Assembly: GCF_009827595.1 (NCBI RefSeq)
Contig: NZ_WTYT01000003.1
Span: forward strand, 310,001-374,000
From: Altericroceibacterium endophyticum
GTDB taxonomy: Bacteria; Pseudomonadota; Alphaproteobacteria; Sphingomonadales; Sphingomonadaceae
Reading direction: 5' to 3'
DNA: 64,000 nucleotides
Shown one piece after another: positions 19,698 to 27,482 of the stretch. A program made the position numbers and the translations under genes. The notes below the pieces were generated by a model. The model did not search any database and had not been told where the DNA came from. It saw only the letters and a program-made list of their open reading frames with translations. Every line of letters starts with the position of its first letter. The stretch's first letter is position 1.

Positions 19698-21047
19698 TTA
19701 GCTGACGCGCTGTAATTTGCGCAAGGCTTCGCGCAGGGCCTGTTCCTGATCGCTCCGCGTCGCGGCATTTTTAGCATCGGCAACGGAATTTTCGCGGGGC
19801 GGATCAAACGGGCGGGTAATGCCGGATTGCTCCCTGACTGACTGATTATCGCTACGCGGCGCCGCATTGCCATTCTCAAAGGCAAAGACGTTCCCATTCG
19901 CGCGCTGCGCTGAGTCATCCTGCTCCTCAAAATTCTCCGGAGTCGCGGAATCGTCGGAATCGCTGGTTTCGGTCACTTCGGAAAAGAAGCTGTGCAGCCC
20001 CCCCATATCGGCATCATCCTCGCCGACATTGCGATGATCCTGAACTGCTTCAATCGCCTCATCCGAAAAGAATGCCTCGCGCGCTTCGGCGGCGCTGCCG
20101 GGGGTTGCAGGGGGCTCGTCAATCATTTGAAAAGTGTGGAGCTGCAGGCCGTGCGCTTCTTCTTCAGCTTCCTTGCGCGCTGCCGCTTGTGCACGGCGTT
20201 GAGCAATCGACAGCGCCAGTCTCTGGGTCAGTTCGTCGAGGCTGAGGTGCGATAGAGGCGCAGAAGCAAGTTCTGCTGCAGAATCGATTTCGGCATTTGT
20301 AAAGGGTTCGTCGCCGGGCGCCAGACTGGCATGTACAGTGTCATCGTCGATCAGCTCGGCCTTGCCTGCCAGATAATCCGTTGTCACACCGTACTCCGCC
20401 GCATCTGCGCCAGCTTCTGTAAAGGGGTGGTAGGTGAAACCGTCCTCAGTGTCGGCTGCGTCCTCCGCCACCTGATTGGTTTCTATTTCGAAGATGCCTT
20501 GAGGATTTTCAGGCTCATCAGTCAGCGCGGCTTCAGCCTCGTCGAAAGGATGCAGGGAAAGACCATTGGCGGAATTTTCATCCAGGCTCGCGGTCAGCAC
20601 ATGACCATGCGTTGCACTGTAATCCGTGCCTTCAACGTCGAATCCATCTGCTCCCAGCTCTTTATGTGCGGCAATCGGGCGGCGGCGTCTCGGCGTGGCG
20701 GCGACGTCGTTCGAAGCCTCATCTTCCTCGACCCGCTGGGCAAGACTGTTGCGCTGTGCTCGCGCGACCTGCCATGCCAGCAAATAGCCCAGGCAGGCGC
20801 CGCCCAAGGCGGCGACGGCGGCAATCAATCCATGGGCTGTCGAACCAAGCGGAGCGGCCGCACTGGGAATGATATCCGGCAGGCCAAGTGCGTTTACCAG
20901 CCGTTCCAGAACGACATCGGGGAGCACCAGGCTGCCAAAGCCGAGCAATGCGGCGAACCACAAGGCGACAATCGCAGGGAACAGCGGATGTGCGCTGATC
21001 GGTGACTTGTCACGCTCAGTCGCGAAACTTTCATCCTGTGTGATCAT
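19698..21047 (-). CDS. Acidic membrane protein of unknown function
   Basis: 449-residue protein I do not recognise. Two hydrophobic segments are near residues 20-45 (LFPAIVALWFAALLGFGSLV) and 70-93 (GLIAAVAALGGACLGYLLAW), so the N-terminus is probably an inner-membrane hairpin. The remaining 350 residues are strongly acidic, low in aromatic residues and probably disordered, with recurring short motifs such as LHPFDEAE, YHPFTEAG, LQLHTFQM and LHSFFSE that look like a degenerate repeat of the form L/Y-H-P/T/S-F-x-E. A C-terminal short conserved-looking helix (QEQALREALRKLQRV) ends it. The gene sits between gltB and the glycosyltransferase gene on the same strand, 36 bases after the latter's stop. 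Confidence 0.72.
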   Translation of the reverse strand: MITQDESFATERDKSPISAHPLFPAIVALWFAALLGFGSLVLPDVVLERLVNALGLPDIIPSAAAPLGSTAHGLIAAVAALGGACLGYLLAWQVARAQRNSLAQRVEEDEASNDVAATPRRRRPIAAHKELGADGFDVEGTDYSATHGHVLTASLDENSANGLSLHPFDEAEAALTDEPENPQGIFEIETNQVAEDAADTEDGFTYHPFTEAGADAAEYGVTTDYLAGKAELIDDDTVHASLAPGDEPFTNAEIDSAAELASAPLSHLSLDELTQRLALSIAQRRAQAAARKEAEEEAHGLQLHTFQMIDEPPATPGSAAEAREAFFSDEAIEAVQDHRNVGEDDADMGGLHSFFSEVTETSDSDDSATPENFEEQDDSAQRANGNVFAFENGNAAPRSDNQSVREQSGITRPFDPPRENSVADAKNAATRSDQEQALREALRKLQRVS

Positions 21048-21083
21048 CTCATTCCCAATCCATATCGTGAAGGCCGCGATAGA

Positions 21084-22313
21084 TTACGCCGCTCGAGCTT
21101 GCCGGTTCCGTTCTTCCTGCGCGAGGACATTGTTATAGACGTCCCGATACTGGGCGACATTTGTGGCCCAGTCGTGGTTCTTTGTAACATTATTACGCCC
21201 TGCATCGCGCATATTTGGCCAGTCTTCGCGTTTCGCAATCAGTTCAGCCAGAGCCTGGGCGCAGTCATGCGGCGAGTCGGCGGTGAAGAGTGAGCCGGTT
21301 ACCCCATCACGGATCAATTCGCGGTGTCCCCCGACATTCGATGCGGCGACGATTTTTCCCTGCGCCATGGCTTCGAGCGGTTTGAGCGGCGTAACCAGAT
21401 TGGTCAGCCGGCTTGCTTTGCGGGGATAGGCCATGATGTCGCATAGCGAGTAATAGCGTTCGACCTGATCATGCGGCACGCGCCCGGTAAAGTGGATGGC
21501 CGATGCCGCGGGGGAGCGTGCAGCCTGCTCCGCCAACGCATCTGCGCACGGGCCTCCGCCGACCAGCAGCAGCCGTGCCTGTGGCTGGCGCTCCAGCAAT
21601 AAAGGCATGGCGGCGATCAGATCGTCGATCCCTTCATAATCGTAAAAGCTGCCGATAAAGCCGATAATCGGGCCGTCACCGATATTCAGCGAATCGGCGA
21701 GGGCTTGATCACGCGGCAGGGGTTTGCCGAACATGGACAGGTCCACACCATTGGGCATGATGCTGATCCGGTCTGCGGGGAAGCCGCGCGCGATGAGATC
21801 GTCCTGCAACCCGTTGCAGATGGTGACGACGGCATCGGCCCGGCGAACCACGTTATTCTCCAGCGCTCTGGTCAGGCGATAACGCAAGGACCGGTCTGAT
21901 CCCGTGCCATTGCCGACGGCGGCATCTTCCCAGAATGCGCGTATTTCATAGACCACTGGGATGCCATGGCGGCGTCCCGCAGCAAGGGCAGCCATGCCGC
22001 ACAGCGCCGGGGAATGCGCATGCAGAATATTGGGCTGAAACTGGGCAATGACTTCGCCAATCGCTGCCGAAAGCTTGCGGATTTCCTGCCATTCGCGCCA
22101 ACCAGCGGGGCCGTTTGCCTGCCCCGGTGTGCGGTGGAATTCGAGATTGTCGGCATATTCGGGATTTGGCCCCTTGGCGCTGTGCCGCAAACCGGTGATT
22201 CCGCGCACATCCATACCGCTCGCCTGCTGCGCTTTCAGAATAGCGCGCGTGCGAAAGGTATAGCCGCTTTGCAGCGGCAAGGAATGGTCAAGGATGTGCA
22301 GTATTCGTGTCAT
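21084..22313 (-). CDS. Glycosyltransferase group 1, exosortase-A-system type
   Basis: 409-residue GT4-family glycosyltransferase with two Rossmann-like halves. The N-terminus MTRILHILDHSLPLQSGYTF is characteristic, as I recall it, of the PEP-CTERM/exosortase A (XrtA) associated glycosyltransferase (TIGR04063). The C-terminal half contains IGFIGSFYDYEGIDDLI, LLLVGGGPCADAL and LKPLEAMAQGKIVAAS, the nucleotide-sugar binding region. It should add a sugar to an exopolysaccharide or glycan in the cytoplasm. The divergent gene at 22589 encodes the matching O-glycosylation ligase, which supports the assignment. No exosortase or PEP-CTERM substrate is in the window. Confidence 0.82.
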   Translation of the reverse strand: MTRILHILDHSLPLQSGYTFRTRAILKAQQASGMDVRGITGLRHSAKGPNPEYADNLEFHRTPGQANGPAGWREWQEIRKLSAAIGEVIAQFQPNILHAHSPALCGMAALAAGRRHGIPVVYEIRAFWEDAAVGNGTGSDRSLRYRLTRALENNVVRRADAVVTICNGLQDDLIARGFPADRISIMPNGVDLSMFGKPLPRDQALADSLNIGDGPIIGFIGSFYDYEGIDDLIAAMPLLLERQPQARLLLVGGGPCADALAEQAARSPAASAIHFTGRVPHDQVERYYSLCDIMAYPRKASRLTNLVTPLKPLEAMAQGKIVAASNVGGHRELIRDGVTGSLFTADSPHDCAQALAELIAKREDWPNMRDAGRNNVTKNHDWATNVAQYRDVYNNVLAQEERNRQARAA

Positions 22314-22327
22314 CTGGCGGTGTATGT

Positions 22328-22354
22328 GGCATAAGAAACTTAACGGGGTGTCAA
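22328..22354 (-). promoter_or_regulatory. Candidate promoter for the glycosyltransferase gene
   Basis: On the minus strand a perfect -35 box TTGACA (22354-22349) is followed 15 bp later by TATGCC (22333-22328), 14 bases before the ATG at 22313. The -10 box is poor and the spacer short. Confidence 0.35.
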
Positions 22355-22419
22355 CTATGGCTGATTAAGTAAGCCTTTACCGAGCGAAGGGGCCGGCAAG
22401 TTGGGGAAGCGGTAGTCTA

Positions 22420-22596
22420 GTGATCGACAAGCTGGTTCTGCTTATGATTCATTTTCTGTTGGCTGTCGCTTTTTGGCGGCTGCTCATGCGGGATGAACTG
22501 GACGCTGATCCTGATCTGAGCATTTCGGAAGAGGCGCCGGTGTCTGAAAGAGACATGCCGGAGGGGAACACGCGCCCCGGTCAGCATAATGCTTGA
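22420..22596 (+). CDS. Small membrane ORF coupled to the glycosylation ligase
   Basis: 58-codon frame starting with GTG at 22420 (alternative ATG at 22444). It predicts one transmembrane helix (VLLMIHFLLAVAFWRLL) followed by a short acidic tail (RDELDADPDLSISEEAP). Its stop overlaps the ATG of the ligase gene by 8 bases, the sort of overlap seen in translationally coupled genes, and there is no better ribosome site for the ligase. I know of no family. It may be a real microprotein or simply a leader that feeds ribosomes to the ligase. Confidence 0.45.
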   Translation: MIDKLVLLMIHFLLAVAFWRLLMRDELDADPDLSISEEAPVSERDMPEGNTRPGQHNA

Positions 22597-23977
22597 TCTG
22601 TTTTTCATCGGCTTCATCGGTTTGGTACTTCTGGCCGGACTGAAGCGCCCCTTTCTGTGGGTGCTGCTTTATATCTATATCGATATTCTCGCGCCGCAGA
22701 AAATCGGCTGGTCTCTGGTCACGGTCATTCCGGTGTCGCTGATTGCGTTTGTGGCGGCGTTTGGTGGCTGGCTGGCTCTGGATGAAAAAGAAGGCAGCCG
22801 CTTCACCATGCGTCAGGCCTTGCTGGCCATCCTGCTGGTCTATTGCGGTGTTTCCACATTATTCGCCGTATTTCCGGAAGCGGCCGAGGCGAAATGGTCA
22901 TGGGTCTGGAAAGCGCTGCTTTTCGCGCTGTTCCTGCCGCTGACCTTGCGGACGCGATTGCGGCTGGAGGCTGTCGCCCTGACCATGGTGCTGACGCTGG
23001 GCGCCATCGTGATTTCTGGCGGTATCAAGACCCTGGGCGGCGGCGGCGGCTATGGCATGCTGCATTTGTTCGTGAATGATAATACCGGCCTCTATGAAGG
23101 GTCGATCTTGTCCTGTGCCGCGATTGCATCCATTCCGGTCGCTGTATGGCTGATGCGTCATGGCACTATCTTCCCGCCCGATTGGCGGGTCCGCATATTT
23201 GGGGCAGGCCTGATTTTTTCCAGCCTGCTGATCCCCATCGGCACGCAGGCGCGCACGGGACTATTATGTATCGGCGTGCTGGGTGTGTTGATGCTGCGCA
23301 GTGTGCGCTACCGCACATTATATGTTGCGGCGGCAGGCCTGGCATTTCTGGCGGCGGTGCCGTTTCTGCCGCAAAGCTATGTCGACCGGATGGGCACGAT
23401 TACGAAGCACGAAGGGGATGAATCTGCATCCACTCGCATCGCCGTATGGGGCTGGACGCTGGATTATGTGAAGGAGCATCCGCTGGGCGGAGGCTTTGAC
23501 GTCTATCGCGCCAACAGTTTCACCTATTTTACGCAGGTCGTCACTGGTCCCGCTGACAATCGCGAAGTGACCTATCAGGAAGTGACCGACAGAGCGCGCG
23601 CCTTCCATTCCTCTTATTTCGAAATGCTGGGCGAACAAGGCTGGCCGGGGCTGATCCTGTGGGTCTGGATACAGCTGCTGGGTGTCTGGCAGATGGAAAA
23701 GATTCGCTGGCGGATGGCACGCAGCGATGCAGGCAAGAAAAGCTGGCAATGGGGTCTGGCCACTGCCCTGCAACAGGGCCAGATCGTTTATCTGGTCGGC
23801 TCGGCCTTCGTGGGCATTGCCTATCAACCCTTCATCTTCATGCTCGTGGGGCTGCAATGTGGCTTGTGGAGCTATGTCCAGAGGACTGAAGCGCCCGCCG
23901 CGCGGGGTAAACGTCATGCGCTGCGCGATGAAAAAGCCCGCTTGAGCGAAGATCACCGGCCCGCGTGGCAGAAGTGA
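22589..23977 (+). CDS. Putative O-glycosylation ligase, exosortase-A associated
   Basis: 462-residue polytopic inner-membrane protein with about ten predicted helices and a large periplasmic loop near residues 280-350 (containing GGGFDVYRANSFTYF and FHSSYFEMLGEQGWPGL). The pattern fits the O-antigen ligase/Wzy superfamily, and the N-terminus (GLVLLAGLKRPFLWVLLYIY) matches what I remember of the exosortase A system O-glycosylation ligase family (TIGR03097). Predicted role: transfer of a lipid-linked glycan onto a protein or polysaccharide acceptor in the periplasm. Gene pairing with the divergent XrtA-type glycosyltransferase supports this. The acceptor is unknown. Confidence 0.82.
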   Translation: MLDLFFIGFIGLVLLAGLKRPFLWVLLYIYIDILAPQKIGWSLVTVIPVSLIAFVAAFGGWLALDEKEGSRFTMRQALLAILLVYCGVSTLFAVFPEAAEAKWSWVWKALLFALFLPLTLRTRLRLEAVALTMVLTLGAIVISGGIKTLGGGGGYGMLHLFVNDNTGLYEGSILSCAAIASIPVAVWLMRHGTIFPPDWRVRIFGAGLIFSSLLIPIGTQARTGLLCIGVLGVLMLRSVRYRTLYVAAAGLAFLAAVPFLPQSYVDRMGTITKHEGDESASTRIAVWGWTLDYVKEHPLGGGFDVYRANSFTYFTQVVTGPADNREVTYQEVTDRARAFHSSYFEMLGEQGWPGLILWVWIQLLGVWQMEKIRWRMARSDAGKKSWQWGLATALQQGQIVYLVGSAFVGIAYQPFIFMLVGLQCGLWSYVQRTEAPAARGKRHALRDEKARLSEDHRPAWQK

Positions 23978-24054
23978 TGCGGGCGGCGGCGTAATGCAGC
24001 GCTTGGCTGTTATCGTCTGGAAGCCAGTTGCCGCAAGAACCAGCCGGGCCAGCC

Positions 24055-25284
24055 TTATTTCTTGCGGCTATTCGCGCGTATCCATTCTTCCAGCACCGGA
24101 GCAATGCGTCCGCGCCATTTGCTGCCATTGAAAATGCCGTAATGGCCCACATCGCGAGCCAGATGGTATTTCTTCATTTTCACGGGCAGTTTTTCGGCCA
24201 GATCCAGAGCGGCGCGGGTTTGTCCGATGCCGGAAATATCGTCCCGCTCCCCTTCAATGGCGAGCAAGGCCGTATCGTGAATGGCAGAGGGGTCGATTGC
24301 CGTGCCGCGATGGACGAATTCGCCCTTGGGCAGCGAATGTTCCTGGAACACATGTTCGATAGTCTGGAGATAGAATTCGGCGGTCATGTCGCAAACCGAG
24401 AGATATTCGTCGTAGAATTTCTTGGTCGCATCCGCGCTTTCCTGATCGCCCATGGTGAGGTGTTTGAACATCTCGTAATGGCTGCTCAGATGGTTCTCGA
24501 AATTCATCGAGATGAAACCGGCCAGCTGCAAGAATCCCGGATAGACCTTGCGCCCGCCGCCCGGATGATTGAGCGGCACGGTGGCAATCACATTGTTGCG
24601 GAACCAGCTCAGTGGCCGTTCCATTGCCACATCATTCACCGACGTCGGGCTGGCGCGTGTATCAATCGGGCCGCCCATCATGGTCAGGCTGGCCGGACGA
24701 TTCGGATTCTTGTCCTTGCCCATAATCGCTGCGGCGGCAAAGGCGGGAACGGCCGGCTGGCACACGGCCAGCATATGCATGCCCGGCCCCAGGAATTCGA
24801 GATATTCGATCAGATAATCGATGTAATCATCCAGATCGAAGCGCCCGGCCGATAGCGGCACCATCTTGGCATCGGCCCAATCGGTGATCCAGACGTTCTG
24901 ATTTTCGACCATCCGCTCTACCGTACCGCGCAGCAGCGTGGCGTAGTGGCCGCTCATGGGCGCAACTATCAGCAGGCGCGGCGCGTCTTTGGGCAGACCT
25001 TCGCGGCGGAAATGCCGCAAGCTGCCGAAGGGTTTTTCGAAGACTACATCTTCATGAACGGCATATTCCTTGCCCTCAACCTCGACCGAATCGATGCCAA
25101 AGACCGGTTTCCCGCGATCTTCATAGATATGGGCAAACACCTGCAGCGCGCTCGCCACCATCGGCCCCATACCGAAATAGCCCATGGGTAATGCCGGATT
25201 ATTCAGCAGTTCCGCGCCGATAGAGGCCCAGTTGCTGGCGCTCGACAAGAGCGACCGGTTAAATTCATAAGCTTGATACAGCAT
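24055..25284 (-). CDS. phaZ: Intracellular polyhydroxyalkanoate depolymerase
   Basis: 409-residue alpha/beta-hydrolase-type enzyme releasing 3-hydroxybutyrate from native PHB granules. It matches the intracellular PhaZ family throughout (MLYQAYEFNRSLL start, VWITDWADAKMVP, PNRPASLTMMGGPIDTR). The catalytic nucleophile is a cysteine, Cys175 in AVCQPAVP, as in the Ralstonia-type enzymes, and the late His is in RDVGHYGIFNG. AGGA lies 7 bases before the ATG. It complements phaB at 3.6-4.4 kb, but the two are in different loci; the PHB synthase is not in this window. Confidence 0.93.
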   Translation of the reverse strand: MLYQAYEFNRSLLSSASNWASIGAELLNNPALPMGYFGMGPMVASALQVFAHIYEDRGKPVFGIDSVEVEGKEYAVHEDVVFEKPFGSLRHFRREGLPKDAPRLLIVAPMSGHYATLLRGTVERMVENQNVWITDWADAKMVPLSAGRFDLDDYIDYLIEYLEFLGPGMHMLAVCQPAVPAFAAAAIMGKDKNPNRPASLTMMGGPIDTRASPTSVNDVAMERPLSWFRNNVIATVPLNHPGGGRKVYPGFLQLAGFISMNFENHLSSHYEMFKHLTMGDQESADATKKFYDEYLSVCDMTAEFYLQTIEHVFQEHSLPKGEFVHRGTAIDPSAIHDTALLAIEGERDDISGIGQTRAALDLAEKLPVKMKKYHLARDVGHYGIFNGSKWRGRIAPVLEEWIRANSRKK

Positions 25285-25460
25285 GTGGCATTCCTAACAG
25301 CGCGCCTCTTTATAGCAGGTTCTCGGCGCAAACCTTACATCACCCCTAATGTTGCACTGCGGCATAATAGTTTCAATAGCTACAGAGGTAAAATGCGCCC
25401 GAAACAGGGGCTTGAAACCAACTGCTTCAAACTGGGGCATTTATCGGCTAACGGCCCCGT

Positions 25461-27272
25461 ATGGCTCGTTCCCCTAAGTCTTCGCGTTCCGAAGTAGCCC
25501 CCGCCGACACGCTCGGTCCCTTGCGCATGATCTGGCAGGCTGCGGCCAAATATCCCGGCCGTGTGGCGCTCGCCTGTGTGGCGCTCACGGTCACTGCAGC
25601 AGCCACTCTGGCCGTTCCGGCGGCTTTCCGACTGATCATCGACCGCGGATTTTCGGAGGGCGCGGGCGATACGGGCGATATCGCGCGCTGGTTTCGCTAT
25701 CTGTTCGTGATTGTTGTCGTGCTCGCGATCGGCACGGCCAGCCGGTTCTATTTCGTCAGCTGGCTGGGTGAACGCGTGGTGGCGGATATCCGGTTGGGCG
25801 TGCAGCGCAATCTGCTCAGGCTTTCTCCCGGCTTTTTCGAGGAGAACAGCCCCACGGAGATCTCCTCCCGCATGACCGCCGATACATCGCAGATCGAGCA
25901 TGTCGTGGGCACGACGATTTCGGTTGCCTTGCGCAATTTGATCATGGCGCTGGGCGGGGTGGTTTATCTGCTTTATCTCGCCCCGGGTCTTACCGGTCTG
26001 CTGGTTATCGCGGTGCCGGTCGTCTTGTTGCCGATTGTCTGGTTCGGGCGCCGCCTGCGTGTCGTGTCCCGCGAAAGTCAGGACCGGGTCGCCGATGTCG
26101 GTTCGATGGTGTCTGAAGTGCTGGGCGCGATGAAGATCGTGCAGGGTTTCAATCAGGAAAGCCGCGAAACCGGGCGCTTTGCCGATGCGGTGGAGGACAC
26201 ATTCGATACGGCGCGGCGGCGGATTTTCCTGCGCTCCCTGATGACCGGAACCGTCATTCTGGTGATTTTCGGGGCGATTACCGGTTTGCTTTGGCGCGGC
26301 GCCTTGCAGGTTGCCGCCGGATCTCTGTCAGGCGGGACTATTGCAGCCTTCGTGCTGACCGGTGTGCTGGTGGCCGGGGCCTTCGGATCGCTGACAGAGG
26401 TTTATGGCGATTTGCTGCGCGGTGCCGGGGCGGCCAGCCGATTGAACGAATTATGGCGCGAACGGCCCGTAATTGCCGCGCCTGTCCGTCCACAGCGCTT
26501 GCCAGAGCCGCCGCGCGGCGGCCTGTCCTTCCAGAATGTCACATTCCGCTATCCCACGCGGCCAAAGGACGCGGCGCTGGCGGATTTCAACCTGACCGTG
26601 GAGCCGGGAGAAACGGTGGCGATCGTTGGGCCGTCAGGCGCCGGGAAATCCACGATTTTCCAGCTGGTGGAGCGGTTTTATGATCCCCATGCCGGGACGG
26701 TGCGGCTGGACGGGGTTGCCCTGACTGCCGCCGATCCCGCCGATATTCGCAGCCGGATCGCGCTGGTGCCTCAGGAAGGCGTGCTGTTTGCCGCCAATGC
26801 GCGCGATAATCTGCGTTATGGCGCCTGGGATGCCAGCGATGCGCAGATCTGGGACGCGGCACGCGCTGCCAATGCGGAGGAATTCCTCCGCAATCTGCCC
26901 GATGGTCTGGATACATTCCTGGGTGAAGGCGGTGCGCGCCTGTCAGGCGGGCAGCGTCAGCGTGTGGCAATTGCCCGTGCGCTCCTGCGCGATGCGCCGA
27001 TCTTGTTGCTGGATGAAGCAACCAGCGCTTTGGATGCCGAGAGTGAGCAGCTGGTGCAGCAGGCGCTGGAACGGTTGATGCAAAATCGCACAACCCTGGT
27101 CATCGCGCATCGTCTCGCCACTGTGCGGGAGGCGGACCGGATCGTGGTGATGGAAGAGGGCCGGATTGTCGAACAGGGCCGTCATGCCGATCTCGCCAAT
27201 GCAGGTGGCCTTTATGCGCGCCTCGCATCGCTGCAGTTCAACACGCCGCTTGATCCCGGCGCAACTGGCTGA
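25461..27272 (+). CDS. ABC exporter, fused membrane and ATPase domains
   Basis: 603-residue half-transporter of the type IV (B-subfamily/MsbA-like) exporters. Six transmembrane helices occupy roughly residues 30-330, with the coupling region SRMTADTSQIEHVVG. The ATPase domain has Walker A GPSGAGKST near 390-398, signature LSGGQRQRVAIARAL at about 494, and Walker B LLLDEATSALD just after it, then the H-loop IAHRLATV. It should work as a homodimer. The substrate is not determinable: MsbA, lipid or drug exporters all fit. It stands alone, with no ribosome site before the ATG (TAACGGCCCCGT), so the start may be used from a short leader. Confidence 0.9.
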   Translation: MARSPKSSRSEVAPADTLGPLRMIWQAAAKYPGRVALACVALTVTAAATLAVPAAFRLIIDRGFSEGAGDTGDIARWFRYLFVIVVVLAIGTASRFYFVSWLGERVVADIRLGVQRNLLRLSPGFFEENSPTEISSRMTADTSQIEHVVGTTISVALRNLIMALGGVVYLLYLAPGLTGLLVIAVPVVLLPIVWFGRRLRVVSRESQDRVADVGSMVSEVLGAMKIVQGFNQESRETGRFADAVEDTFDTARRRIFLRSLMTGTVILVIFGAITGLLWRGALQVAAGSLSGGTIAAFVLTGVLVAGAFGSLTEVYGDLLRGAGAASRLNELWRERPVIAAPVRPQRLPEPPRGGLSFQNVTFRYPTRPKDAALADFNLTVEPGETVAIVGPSGAGKSTIFQLVERFYDPHAGTVRLDGVALTAADPADIRSRIALVPQEGVLFAANARDNLRYGAWDASDAQIWDAARAANAEEFLRNLPDGLDTFLGEGGARLSGGQRQRVAIARALLRDAPILLLDEATSALDAESEQLVQQALERLMQNRTTLVIAHRLATVREADRIVVMEEGRIVEQGRHADLANAGGLYARLASLQFNTPLDPGATG

Positions 27273-27482
27273 TCATCTTTTCTGGCTAGAAACAACCAGC
27301 AACGCAGTCCTCAAGGCTCCCGGATTGTGATGCGGTGCCATGCTGAGTTAATCTACGAAGTATCAAATGTAACCGATCAGCGTCGTACGCTTGCCAGCGT
27401 GCAGCACTAAGATAGGTTCATGACCGTTTCCTCGTCCGCTGCGGAGGGGGAAGGCGGATGATTTTGTTTTGAAAGGTCACTT

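Noticed and set aside
24031-24067. Inverted repeat CCGCAAGAA / TTCTTGCGG between the ligase gene and phaZ
   Set aside because: No T run on either side and part of it is phaZ coding sequence, so it was not called a terminator.
27420-27461. Thirteen-residue leader peptide ORF upstream of the M13 gene
   Set aside because: No attenuator structure, no runs of a regulatory amino acid and no conserved context; likely chance.
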